Source: Clostridium sp. UBA699 (lineage in GTDB: Bacteria > Bacillota > Clostridia > Clostridiales > Clostridiaceae). Taken from it: a stretch of DNA of 64,000 nucleotides. The translations under genes were made by a program, and so were the position numbers. Positions 1 to 8,023 of this stretch are shown here, in pieces. The stretch is from positions 62,001 through 126,000 of the forward strand of contig DBML01000008.1 of assembly GCA_002298915.1 (NCBI GenBank). The letters are read 5' to 3'. Below the pieces are notes generated by a model, which worked only from the letters and a program-made list of their open reading frames with translations, was not told the origin of the DNA and did not search any database. Numbering within the stretch: position 1 is the stretch's first letter; each line of letters starts with the position of its first letter.

Positions 1-1
1 G

Positions 2-523
2 CTTAGGAAAAGGAGGCTGTCGAGGCTGCTTCAGCCCGAGGCAGCCTGCGGCGGCTGTATGCATATTGACGGCTTCAACCTTGTGATAACCCTCGAGGTG
101 GCACTTTCCGGCAGCCTTCTGATACTCGGAAGCGATGGAGTGCTGAGGGATCTAGCCGGCCTCAGGGGAACCTACTTCCTGATAGATCAGACCGAGAAAG
201 CCCTGAGCCTTATAGGAAAGACATTCAGGGAGCTGAGCGTTCCCGAGGCCGTTTTCTACCTGGATGCGCCGGTGTCCAATTCCGGGAGGCTTAAAAGCCG
301 CATACTGGAGCATGCCTCTGGATGGGGCATGCCTGTCAAGGTTGAGCTTGTTCCAAATTCAGACGTCGTGCTCTCAGGGATGGAAAGGGTGGTGACCGGC
401 GACTCCGTAATTCTGGACCGGTGCACAAGCTGGTTCAACCTCTCCAGAAAGATAGTCGCTGACAACATAAGGGACGCCTGGATAGTCGACCTGGAGGACA
501 AAAAAATCACCGCAACCGATTAG
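2..523 (+). CDS. DUF434/DUF5616-like protein, 5' end outside window
   Basis: The reading frame is open from base 2, so the start lies upstream of the window; the first internal ATG at 59 is not the true start. About 173 residues are visible. The stretch IDGFNLVITLEVALSG and the following Asp-rich, aliphatic region resemble the C-terminal half (DUF5616) of DUF434 proteins, which are small conserved proteins of unknown function in Clostridia and archaea. No catalytic motif is recognisable. The gene converges on the next minus-strand gene across a hairpin at 501-537. The family call is from memory of the motif, and the function is unknown. Confidence 0.6.
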   Translation, partial: LRKRRLSRLLQPEAACGGCMHIDGFNLVITLEVALSGSLLILGSDGVLRDLAGLRGTYFLIDQTEKALSLIGKTFRELSVPEAVFYLDAPVSNSGRLKSRILEHASGWGMPVKVELVPNSDVVLSGMERVVTGDSVILDRCTSWFNLSRKIVADNIRDAWIVDLEDKKITATD

Positions 524-537
524 ACCGGGCGGTGATT
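501..537 (-). terminator. Intrinsic terminator of the 545-1252 gene
   Basis: An 8-bp perfect stem (AATCACCG/CGGTGATT) is followed on the minus strand by a run of seven T. It lies 8 bp past the stop of the minus-strand gene and overlaps the 3' end of the converging plus-strand gene. Confidence 0.75.
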
Positions 538-544
538 CACTTCG

Positions 545-1252
545 CTATTCTTGCTCGCTTCCGAACAGTTCCTTGAGCAGTCTCTCTCTTTCTGCCCTTT
601 CCTCCTGTTCTTTCTTCTGGTTCATCTCATAAGTCTTTGCTTCTTCGCATTTGTTCATGAAATTATCTGTAAGGTATTCCTTGTTTCTGTAGTAGAAGCA
701 AACCTTTTTCTGCTCTTCATCCTTGCATATATCTTCGCAATAGTTGATTTCTTTCTGTGGTATTTTATCAAATCTGTTTGTTGCCATTAAATCCTCTTCT
801 TTTCTTATTTCTAACTGCGGCTCAACAACGGGAACGGGTACGGTCCAGTGCTTCGAAGTCACTTCAACTTCGACTTCAGGTAAAGGTTCAGGCTCTGGTT
901 CCTGAACTGCCTCGAAGGCAGGTCCAGCCTCAACAAAAGCTGCCGGCTCCTCTTCAACCACCGTGACAGGTATTGTCCAGTGCTTCGAAGTCACTTCAAC
1001 AGCAGGCTCAGCTTCTGGCATCTTCTCCGAAACAAGCCCTGCAACAAGCTTTTCAAGCTCAAGTTCATCGGTCCGCGCTGCTTCAGGCTTTTCTGCATCC
1101 TTAGTGATAACCTTAGCCATCGGTTTCACTGCAGCCTTTGCCTCAGGCTTCGGTTCCTGCTTAACTTCGTTGTTTTTGAGTTCCTTTTTTTCCATAGGCT
1201 CAAATTTAACGCTGATCTTTTTTATTTTTCCATACTTATCGTAAAATTCCAT
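545..1252 (-). CDS. Unknown protein, Pro/Glu/Ala-rich with duplicated motif
   Basis: 235 residues from the ATG at 1252, which sits 8 nt after GGAGG; a TTG two codons earlier is too close to that site. A short basic N-terminus (MEFYDKYGKIKKISVKFEP) is followed by a low-complexity Lys/Glu/Pro/Ala linker of about 125 residues. The linker carries two copies of EVTSKHWT(I/V)PV, encoded by an identical 26-bp direct repeat. The C-terminal ~85 residues are different: four Cys within about 45 residues (NYCEDICKDEEQ, KKVCFYYR, MNKCEE) and then a charged, probably coiled-coil tail. There is no signal peptide or membrane segment. I do not recognise a family. A strong promoter lies about 245 bp upstream, with a terminator-like hairpin between it and the gene. 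Confidence 0.7.
   Translation of the reverse strand: MEFYDKYGKIKKISVKFEPMEKKELKNNEVKQEPKPEAKAAVKPMAKVITKDAEKPEAARTDELELEKLVAGLVSEKMPEAEPAVEVTSKHWTIPVTVVEEEPAAFVEAGPAFEAVQEPEPEPLPEVEVEVTSKHWTVPVPVVEPQLEIRKEEDLMATNRFDKIPQKEINYCEDICKDEEQKKVCFYYRNKEYLTDNFMNKCEEAKTYEMNQKKEQEERAERERLLKELFGSEQE
843..1000. repeat. 26-bp direct repeat inside the 545-1252 gene
   Basis: Bases 843-868 and 975-1000 are identical. They encode the duplicated SKHWT-containing motif of the unknown Pro/Glu-rich protein, in the same frame, 132 bp apart. Confidence 0.85.
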
Positions 1253-1361
1253 CCTCAATACCTCCGGGCAGATTATCTCTTATGTAAAAATCACACAATT
1301 GGCTATGTACAAAAATCTGATGTCCCGACATCCCTGGAAATTATCTATTTTTGCAAAAAAT

Positions 1362-1405
1362 AAGAGAACGTGGAATATTACTTATGCTGTTAATAATCAC
1401 GTTCC
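1362..1405 (-). terminator. Terminator or attenuator hairpin in the leader
   Basis: A GAACGTG/CACGTTC stem with a partly paired interior is followed on the minus strand by TCTTATTTTTT. It lies between the strong promoter near 1500 and the gene starting at 1252, so it would either end a short transcript of about 130 nt or attenuate that gene. Confidence 0.55.
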
Positions 1406-1497
1406 TATTTTATTAGTTTTTACCTCTATGTGCTGTCTTTTTGGTGGAGGCGAAACGCGTCATAAATATCCACTTACAATTCTCCACTTACATTTGA

Positions 1498-1526
1498 AGT
1501 ATAAAATATTTTCAACTTTATGTCAA
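1498..1526 (-). promoter_or_regulatory. Strong sigma-A promoter with downstream direct repeats
   Basis: On the minus strand TTGACA (1521-1526) and TATACT (1498-1503) are separated by exactly 17 bp. Immediately downstream, at the expected transcription start, a 10-bp sequence TGTAAGTGGA occurs twice (1483-1492 and 1469-1478) with a 14-bp period, which looks like an operator. The transcript would run toward the 545-1252 gene through the hairpin at 1362-1405. Confidence 0.6.
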
Positions 1527-1576
1527 TAATCGACAAAATAATTAATATTTTGTACATAATCGCCGGTACAGTTGCT

Positions 1577-1616
1577 TCAAAAAATAAAACAACCGCATCA
1601 GCTCTCTCTGATGCGG
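1577..1616 (-). terminator. Terminator after the isoprenoid enzyme gene (copy of the ssrA one)
   Basis: A perfect stem CCGCATCA/TGATGCGG (1593-1616) is followed on the minus strand by TTGTTTTATTTTTT. It begins 8 bp after the stop of the 1624-4008 gene. It is nearly identical to the hairpin at 4445-4468 downstream of ssrA, which implies duplication. Confidence 0.85.
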
Positions 1617-1623
1617 CCATGGT

Positions 1624-4008
1624 TCAGTTGTCACGATTAATAATATAATTCAGCAAATGCTTCAAAAAAGTAGTGTTGCGCGGTATATCTTGCAGCTTTT
1701 CCATTGCAAGGCAATAATGCTCCCACATCTCTTTTCTTGCCCCCTCTTGCCCTAGTATGGACACATAAGTGGAATTGCAGTTTTCAGCATCTTTGCCGAT
1801 TGATTTTCCGAGCATTTCAGGATCGCCTTCAACATCAAGCAAGTCATCCTTAATCTGAAATGCAATGCCGGCATGACGTGCGAATTCTTTCAACGCAACA
1901 ATTTCCAATTCTTGTGCATGCCCTAGAATCGCAGGCATTAATATGGAAGCTTCGAAAGCTATCCCTGTTTTATAAAAGCACATCTCATCCAGTTGTTCCA
2001 ATGTCAATTCCTTACCTTTTGAACCCAAATCCATTGCCTGTCCTCTGCACATTTTCTCCGTAGTTTGGGCCGAATACCGAATCAAGTCAAGTACAATTCT
2101 CGAATCAAACTGTACAAGGGATGCTTGCTCCTCGATGGCCTTTTGAGTAAGAAAAAGACCAGTTAATTCAGCGGTGGCAATATCATAAACTTGATGCAGG
2201 GTTGGATATCCCCTGCGAGTGGATGCGTTATCCTGCGATGGCAAATCATCAAAGATCAAGGAGGCGGTATGCATATACTCCAATGATCTCAGAAGTGGTA
2301 GGATTGCCGACTTATCTAATCCATATTCATTAGTCCCCATCATCCAAGTCACCACTGGTCTTAGCCGTTTCCCATCACCTTTAAGACTGTAATTGGCAGC
2401 GTCAATTATTTGTTCGTTTATCAGGGATATATTGTCCTCTTTTGGGATATATAATATGTCGTTGATTTGATTGCGCACGGTCTTAACAGTATTCAGAAAC
2501 GCTTCCTGCTCAATACGTTCCTTTTTCAGCATTGAAATTATATGGTCCCGAAGCAGTTTGTCAAAAAAATCCACATCGTCCGATTTCTTAACCACACTCT
2601 GGATAAGATTGCTAAACTGCTTATCTTTAGGCGAAAACAACTCCATAATTTCATTGTATTTTTCAGTTCCCATGCGTTTTTTGAATCGTTTCAGACCATT
2701 CACTGCACGATCCAAAATAATCTCACAAGTCTTTGTATCCGAGTTATAAACATTGTTAATTAAATTGAAAATCACTGCCCAGTATAATTCAAACGGATTT
2801 ATAATGTCCAGACGTTTATCATGGTACTTTATATAATAAGTATACGGTGTTACTGCTCCCGCTTCCATATCATCAAACATATCTGCAAAATCGTCGGCCA
2901 GCTGGTTATATATACCGTAAAAGAAGGTTCTATTGTCAAACCCTTTATCCTCCTCAGCACTTATTATTGAACGGACAATCAGTCTGGAAGCAGCTGATTT
3001 TAAAATGACCTGTATATAGAGCTCTTCATTGGTATAATTACCATTGGAAATATCCTTTGCCCGGTCTGCTTCCTGTGAATTAAAAAACACATAACATTCC
3101 TCTAAAAATGATTTCACTTTCTCAGGCTGCTGATGAGCCTTAATATACTCAAAAGCCTCCCTAAGCTCTGAATGGATGTATTTGATCAAATCTGCATTCG
3201 CTCCAACCCACTCACCCAATTCAGGGACAATCCCTGAGGTCAGTGCGGTGCGTATCAGGTCGGAATATTGTTCCTTCTCTTTAGCACACAAAACTTTAGA
3301 ATCCAAAATATCGTCTATAAATGGGTAGGTCAGACCATATGCATAACCCAAACGAATAGCTTCATCAAGTTTTCGAGTGCGCTCTTCAGAGGATACACCT
3401 TCATTTAATCCCTCAATCTGATGCATCATTACTCCTGCAATGATTTTAATAATTTTCCTTTGCGCCTGTTCAGCATCAATTCCCTCAGGAATATTGGCGG
3501 ATACAATCTTCAGTTTATTTATCAACCATATCAGCGTTGATTCAACGCCTTCTTTCTGAGCTATCCTGTATATTCCAACCATACTAATTTTATCTGTTTT
3601 TGCTTCCGTTTTTTTGTCATTTGAATGGACCAGCTGTTTTTTCAAACTGTCAACTGCACGCTGAACTCTTATCTGTATATCAGGGGCGTCTAAAACTTTA
3701 CCCAGATCTCTCATGAAAATATATGAGACACTCCTGTCCAGATAATTGTCCAGCTTTCCTGTGCGATTCAGCCATTGTATATATCCCTGATAATCCTGAA
3801 TATCAGGAGCCTTCTTTCTGCGAGAAAAAAAGGATAATCGGGACTTACTATTAATATGTTTTCTCTTCCAACATATTATATCCTTTGTTAGTACTGGTAC
3901 ATAAGTCTTTTCTGTGACCTGCGCATAAAGCTCATTAAAATAGTCAACTGCTTTCTGCTCTGCCCTCTGATAGCATAAGTCAGCATCTTTGGTTAAATTC
4001 TTATTCAT
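1624..4008 (-). CDS. Two-domain class 1 isoprenoid enzyme: cyclase-like half plus polyprenyl synthetase
   Basis: 794 residues; ATG preceded by GAGGG at 7 nt. Residues about 500-794 form a trans-prenyl diphosphate synthase: GKRLRP at 546-551, first Asp-rich motif DDLPSQD at 587-593 followed by the Arg pair STRRG, and second Asp-rich motif QIKDDLLD at 718-725. Residues about 60-490 are helical and unlike the C-terminal half, yet carry FIDDILD at 230-236 and LADDFADMFDD at 370-380, which look like class I terpene-synthase or prenyl-transferase metal-binding motifs. No clear NSE/DTE motif was found. Single prenyl synthases are about 300 residues, so this is a natural fusion, possibly making a prenyl diphosphate and then converting it. 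The gene is clearly AT-richer than its neighbours and has no isoprenoid genes beside it, which suggests transfer. Product unknown. Confidence 0.85.
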   Translation of the reverse strand: MNKNLTKDADLCYQRAEQKAVDYFNELYAQVTEKTYVPVLTKDIICWKRKHINSKSRLSFFSRRKKAPDIQDYQGYIQWLNRTGKLDNYLDRSVSYIFMRDLGKVLDAPDIQIRVQRAVDSLKKQLVHSNDKKTEAKTDKISMVGIYRIAQKEGVESTLIWLINKLKIVSANIPEGIDAEQAQRKIIKIIAGVMMHQIEGLNEGVSSEERTRKLDEAIRLGYAYGLTYPFIDDILDSKVLCAKEKEQYSDLIRTALTSGIVPELGEWVGANADLIKYIHSELREAFEYIKAHQQPEKVKSFLEECYVFFNSQEADRAKDISNGNYTNEELYIQVILKSAASRLIVRSIISAEEDKGFDNRTFFYGIYNQLADDFADMFDDMEAGAVTPYTYYIKYHDKRLDIINPFELYWAVIFNLINNVYNSDTKTCEIILDRAVNGLKRFKKRMGTEKYNEIMELFSPKDKQFSNLIQSVVKKSDDVDFFDKLLRDHIISMLKKERIEQEAFLNTVKTVRNQINDILYIPKEDNISLINEQIIDAANYSLKGDGKRLRPVVTWMMGTNEYGLDKSAILPLLRSLEYMHTASLIFDDLPSQDNASTRRGYPTLHQVYDIATAELTGLFLTQKAIEEQASLVQFDSRIVLDLIRYSAQTTEKMCRGQAMDLGSKGKELTLEQLDEMCFYKTGIAFEASILMPAILGHAQELEIVALKEFARHAGIAFQIKDDLLDVEGDPEMLGKSIGKDAENCNSTYVSILGQEGARKEMWEHYCLAMEKLQDIPRNTTFLKHLLNYIINRDN

Positions 4009-4428
4009 ACATATTCCCTCTTCTTTAAATACTGCATTACAGCATTTTTTTTTTGCATCCTTTTGATTTGCTGTTAGTCATAGGTAGTTGCCTCCATTTT
4101 CGCTTGATCCAGGCATATTTATGATAACTCTATGGCATTGCAATCTCGGGTTTAGAAATGTTCTTAAAGATGGGAACAAAAAAAACCCGTAGAACATATT
4201 ACTGTCCCACAGGTAAATAATCCTCCTGCTGCCAATTAAGGCCCAGCCCCACGAACTTAATTTCAAGTCCATCGCCTGCTCAGTTTGTACTGTAGATTTA
4301 TATGCAGTGCAAAGAGATAAAAAAATCATACCATTCCTGTTGTTGTTTGTCAAACTAATTGTATGGAGCCAATCTTCATACTGATCGTCAAATGCAATGC
4401 TGACAATTTAGTTAAGTCCGAGTCTGAC
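4009..4428. other. Gene-free spacer of the ssrA-proximal islet
   Basis: 420 bp between the isoprenoid enzyme gene and the ssrA terminator. A 91-codon minus-strand ORF (4078-4353) has no convincing ribosome site or protein-like composition and is not called. The sequence is AT-rich and low in structure. Bases near 4414-4440 carry a GGGTCAGACTCGGACT string on the minus strand, which recalls tails of mobile-element-associated repeats, but no transposase is present. Confidence 0.4.
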
Positions 4429-4468
4429 CCCAAAAACAAAACAACCGCACCAGATCTCTCTGATACGG
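4429..4468 (-). terminator. Distal terminator hairpin downstream of ssrA
   Basis: An imperfect stem (4445-4468) with a TCTCT-type loop is followed on the minus strand by TTGTTTTGTTTTT. The sequence differs at only a few positions from the terminator at 1577-1616. A second GC-rich hairpin (CCCTC/GAGGG, 4488-4514) lies between it and the tmRNA 3' end. Confidence 0.65.
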
Positions 4469-4517
4469 TCGTCATTCATCTTGGGTTAAACCCCTCAACT
4501 TGCGTCGAGGGTTTCAA

Positions 4518-4870
4518 TGGTGGAGGCGAGCGGTGTCGAACCGCTGTCCGAAAGCAGCAGCATCCAAGCATCTCCGAGCGCAGTTCTTATTTTAACATTC
4601 CCTCTGTCTGACGCCTAAGAACAGGCTTCAGATTTCAGTAGCTTCATGTTTTCCGTTCCTGTGGCAAAGCTTATACAGGCTCGTTTCCCCGCTGTCGACG
4701 CCCTATCCTAAGCCGCGGGACTCAAAGGTAGGACGTAGCAGACTAAGCTGCTAAAGCTAAATTATCGTTAGCGTTTATATTTAAATTCCCAGTTTTTTAA
4801 CGCAGGCCCAGGAGACCTTCGGCTCGCTTCTTGAACACGACATACCCCCGTCGAAACCAAGTACGCCCCC
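4518..4870 (-). ncRNA. ssrA: tmRNA (transfer-messenger RNA)
   Basis: On the minus strand the RNA starts GGGGGCGTACTTGG and ends GCTCGCCTCCACCA, giving a tRNA-like acceptor with encoded CCA and the T-arm GGTGTCGAACC (written on the plus strand). About 353 nt. The tag frame ends GCT AAC GAT AAT TTA GCT TTA GCA GCT TAG, so the degradation tag ends ANDNLALAA; read back in frame it is probably GNLNINANDNLALAA, with the resume codon inferred. It rescues stalled ribosomes together with SmpB, encoded just downstream of rnr. The 3' end faces the AT-rich islet, a common integration position. Confidence 0.97.
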
Positions 4871-4985
4871 GTGTTATATTCGGCCGGCCGCATCTTTCGA
4901 TACATTCCGACGTCTAGTTAATAATACACCAATTCTCAGTCATTATCAATAGAGAACATATAACATTCACAGAAATGTAATACAA

Positions 4986-5456
4986 TTATCTGCTGCGTTC
5001 CTTCATCTGCCTGTCTATATCCCGCTTGGCGTCCTTTGCCATCATGGAATCCCTCTTGTCGTAGTCCTTCTTTCCTCTCGCAACAGCTAGCTGAACCTTT
5101 ATCCTGCCGTCTTTGAGATAAAGCGACAGCGGCACGAGGGTGAATCCCTTCTGAGATATATATCCTGCAAGCTTGGCGATCTCCTTCTTGTGCAGGAGCA
5201 GCTTCCTTACCCTCAGCGGATCCCTGTTGAAAATGTTCCCTTTTTCGTAGGGGCTTATGTGCATGTTGTGGAGGAAGACTTCCCCGTCCGTAACCTCTGC
5301 ATAGCTGTCCTTGAGGTTTGCCTTGCCGGCCCTTATGGATTTAACCTCGGTGCCGACAAGTTCGATTCCCGCTTCCATTGCTTCCTCTATGAAGTAGTCA
5401 TGTCTGGCTTTCCTGTTTTCAGCCAGGACCTTGTTTCTGGATTCTTTTTTCATCAC
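4986..5456 (-). CDS. smpB: SsrA-binding protein SmpB
   Basis: 156 residues, the usual family length. It binds the tRNA-like domain of tmRNA and places it in the ribosomal A site of stalled ribosomes. Family hallmarks are visible: the N-terminal NRKARHDYFIEE, the OB-fold segment GTEVKSIRAGKANLKDSYAEV and the basic C-terminal tail KRDSMMAKDAKRDIDRQMKE, which enters the empty mRNA channel. It lies between rnr upstream and ssrA downstream on the same strand, so both partners and the RNA are encoded together. Confidence 0.98.
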   Translation of the reverse strand: MMKKESRNKVLAENRKARHDYFIEEAMEAGIELVGTEVKSIRAGKANLKDSYAEVTDGEVFLHNMHISPYEKGNIFNRDPLRVRKLLLHKKEIAKLAGYISQKGFTLVPLSLYLKDGRIKVQLAVARGKKDYDKRDSMMAKDAKRDIDRQMKERSR

Positions 5457-5514
5457 GTCACCTGCTCTTCAAAATCATCTACAAGCCCCATTATATATCA
5501 ATTCCAGGGGCAAA

Positions 5515-7623
5515 TCAAATCAGCTCGAAGGATATCTCGTGGGTGAACAGGTCCACCTTCACGACCTTGACCCTAACCTCGTCACCCAGCCTGTAGGCCT
5601 TCTTTGTCCGCTCTCCGATGAGGCTGAGATGCTTCTCTTCAAATGTGTAATAGTCGTCGTTTATCGTGCTTATGTGAACGAGCCCTTCTATAGTGTTAGG
5701 CAGCTCTACGAACATCCCGAAGTTTGTAACCGAGGAGATTATTCCGTCGTATTCCTGGCCTATCCTCTCGCTCATGTACTCAGCCTTCTTGAGGTCGTCG
5801 ACCTCCCTCTCGGCCTCCTGCGCGATCCTCTCCATCTCGGAGGACTGCTTGGCTGCGTATTCAACTTCCGTTGTGAGCTTCTTAATCCTCTTGTCGTCTA
5901 TCTTCCCATGGATGTATTCCTTTATTATCCTGTGTATCATCAGGTCCGGGTACCTTCTTATCGGGGATGTGAAGTGGCAGTAGTACCTTGCTGCAAGGCC
6001 GAAATGTCCAGTGTTTTCTGGCGTGTACCTTGCCTGCTTCATGGATCTCAGCAGCAGCGTGCTGACGACGTTCTCTTCCTTTTCACCCTTGACTTTCTCA
6101 ATCACCTCCTGGAGAGCCTTCGGATGTATTTCCTGCCCCCACTTTACCACGTAGCCGAGGTTGTGGACGAACTCGTTGAACACCATGAGCTTCTCCTCGT
6201 CCGGTTCCTCGTGGGTCCTGTAAACGAAAGGCATATGTGCCCAGAACATGTGCTCGGCGATAGTTTCGTTGCACACCAGCATGAACTCCTCGATTATCCT
6301 GTGGGATATCGACCTGTCGTACGGCTTGATTTCTATAGGCCTGCCCAGGTCGTCAAGGAATATCTTGCTTTCCTCGAAGTCGAAATCTATCGACCCCCTG
6401 GTCATCCTTTTTTTGTGGAGTATGCTGCACAGATCTTCCATGGTTTTGAATTCCTCAAGGAGGTAGTCGTACCTTTCGAGGAGCTCCGGCTCCCTGTCCA
6501 CGAGTATTTTTGTGACGTTCGTGTAGGTCATCCTCTCGGAAGTCCTGATGACGCTTTCCGTTATCGTGTGGTCAACCACCGTGCCCTTCCTGTCTATCTC
6601 CATAAGGCAGCTCAGCGTCAGCCTGTCGACCCTGGGGTTAAGGCTGCAAATGCCGTTCGACAGCTTCTTTGGAAGCATCGGTATGACCCTGTCTATGAGG
6701 TAGACAGAGGTTCCCCTCTTCAGGGCTTCCTTGTCCAGAGGGTTCTTTTCCTTGACGTAGTTTGAAACGTCCGCGATGTGCACGCCCAGGTAGAAGTTGC
6801 CGTTAGGGAGCACCTCTATCGACACAGCGTCGTCCAGGTCCTTTGCGTCCTCGCCGTCAATAGTGACAATTTTCTTCTCCCTGAGGTCAAGCCTTCGCTC
6901 ATATTCCTCCGCGGGAATCTCCTCTTCTATGCCGGCAGCATAATTTTCAACCTTGAACGGGAATTCCTCAGGCAGTCCGTGCTTCTTTATGATAGTGAGT
7001 ATGTCTATGCCCTTCTCGCCCTTCATCCCGAGTATCTCCGAAATCCTGCCTTCAGGGTTCCTCCTTTTCTCAGGCCAGACGGTTATGTCCACCACGACTA
7101 TCTCGCCCGTTTTAGCGCCCGCCCTTGAGTCCTTAGGGATGAATATATCCTGAGCTATCCTCTTCTCGTCAGGGACAACAAAACCGTAGTTTCCGCAGTC
7201 CTCGAATATCCCGATAACCTGCCTGTTGCCTCTTTGGAGTATCCTTATGATCTCTCCTTCGCTTTTCTTTGTACCAGGCACCTCTTTCGTTATCTTGACT
7301 ATTACCCGGTCGTTATGCATTGCCCCGTTCAGATTGTTGGCAGGCACAAAGACATCCGGCCTGTCAGTCTCTGGAAGAACGAAACCGAAACCCTTCTGGT
7401 GGCCCTGCAGCTTTCCCACTACCATGCCCATCCTCTCCGGGACGCCGTAGTGCTCTGTCCTCGTCTTTACTATCTCGCCATCCTTCTCCATGTATTTTAA
7501 AGTTTTGCCAAACTCATCCCTGTCAGCCTTCGAAATATTGAAAACCCTCTCAAGCTCCTGAAGGTTCATCGGCTTGTAAGCCTGCTCCCTCATGAATGCA
7601 AGTATGCTGTCCTTGATGTTCAT
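5515..7623 (-). CDS. rnr: Ribonuclease R
   Basis: 702 residues from the ATG at 7623, which follows GAGGAGG; a longer frame starting 15 codons upstream lacks a site and is not family-like. It is a 3'-5' processive exoribonuclease for structured RNA and for non-stop mRNA released by trans-translation. Domains: N-terminal winged helix (about 1-60), two cold-shock domains (about 65-200), RNB catalytic domain with the metal-binding DGEDAKDLDDA at 256-266, and C-terminal S1 domain (GIISSVTNFGMFVELP). It is separated from secG upstream by a terminator, and smpB follows after 58 bp. Confidence 0.97.
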   Translation of the reverse strand: MNIKDSILAFMREQAYKPMNLQELERVFNISKADRDEFGKTLKYMEKDGEIVKTRTEHYGVPERMGMVVGKLQGHQKGFGFVLPETDRPDVFVPANNLNGAMHNDRVIVKITKEVPGTKKSEGEIIRILQRGNRQVIGIFEDCGNYGFVVPDEKRIAQDIFIPKDSRAGAKTGEIVVVDITVWPEKRRNPEGRISEILGMKGEKGIDILTIIKKHGLPEEFPFKVENYAAGIEEEIPAEEYERRLDLREKKIVTIDGEDAKDLDDAVSIEVLPNGNFYLGVHIADVSNYVKEKNPLDKEALKRGTSVYLIDRVIPMLPKKLSNGICSLNPRVDRLTLSCLMEIDRKGTVVDHTITESVIRTSERMTYTNVTKILVDREPELLERYDYLLEEFKTMEDLCSILHKKRMTRGSIDFDFEESKIFLDDLGRPIEIKPYDRSISHRIIEEFMLVCNETIAEHMFWAHMPFVYRTHEEPDEEKLMVFNEFVHNLGYVVKWGQEIHPKALQEVIEKVKGEKEENVVSTLLLRSMKQARYTPENTGHFGLAARYYCHFTSPIRRYPDLMIHRIIKEYIHGKIDDKRIKKLTTEVEYAAKQSSEMERIAQEAEREVDDLKKAEYMSERIGQEYDGIISSVTNFGMFVELPNTIEGLVHISTINDDYYTFEEKHLSLIGERTKKAYRLGDEVRVKVVKVDLFTHEISFELI

Positions 7624-7649
7624 AACCGTTCCTCCTCTCAAATTTAGAA

Positions 7650-7690
7650 ATAAAAAACAGCAGAGCATCCAAGTAATTAGCTGCTCTGCT
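7650..7690 (-). terminator. Terminator between secG and rnr
   Basis: A perfect 8-bp stem AGCAGAGC/GCTCTGCT (7659-7666 with 7683-7690) is followed on the minus strand by TGTTTTTTATTTC. It lies directly after secG and ends the glycolytic operon, so rnr needs read-through or its own promoter. Confidence 0.8.
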
Positions 7691-7698
7691 TAAAAAAT

Positions 7699-7941
7699 CT
7701 ACTGAACGAAGTTGTGCGCAAGCGACAACGCCGCAAAAATGACCGCACAAACGATTGTAATCCTCACCAAACGCGCTTCGGTTGTTCTTGATTTGTTTTT
7801 TGAATAGAATGACGTGGAAGCTCCGCCTGCCGACATAATGCCCTGGAAACCGTTTGTTTTCCCTGGCTGCATGAGAACTACAACTATCAGTATCACAGAT
7901 ACAATAACCTGCAGAACCGTTAACACTATACTTAAACTCAT
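7699..7941 (-). CDS. secG: Preprotein translocase subunit SecG
   Basis: 80 residues from the ATG at 7941 (MSLSIVLTVLQVIV). Two hydrophobic segments, at about residues 5-25 and 55-75, flank a polar loop with the family sequence LMQPGK and a Gly/Ser-rich stretch (GIMSAGGASTSF). It assists SecYE/SecA-driven export in the membrane. Position after eno and before rnr matches the conserved Firmicute order. Confidence 0.93.
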   Translation of the reverse strand: MSLSIVLTVLQVIVSVILIVVVLMQPGKTNGFQGIMSAGGASTSFYSKNKSRTTEARLVRITIVCAVIFAALSLAHNFVQ

Positions 7942-8023
7942 TTTTACCTCCGTAATGCTATAATCCATTATGGTAATTTTACCATAATTTCATCAAACAT
8001 TAAATAGCCAATATTTTTCTGCG

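Noticed and set aside
1442..1453. 12-base tmRNA 3' end copy as a proven attachment site
   Set aside because: Only 12 bases match and no integrase is present; retained as a supporting clue only.
4078..4353. 91-codon minus-strand ORF upstream of the isoprenoid enzyme
   Set aside because: No ribosome site, unusual composition and no similarity to any family I know; most likely chance ORF in the AT-rich spacer.
5431..6765. 444-codon plus-strand ORF opposite rnr
   Set aside because: Antisense shadow of the RNase R gene, rich in residues produced by reverse reading of codon-biased genes.
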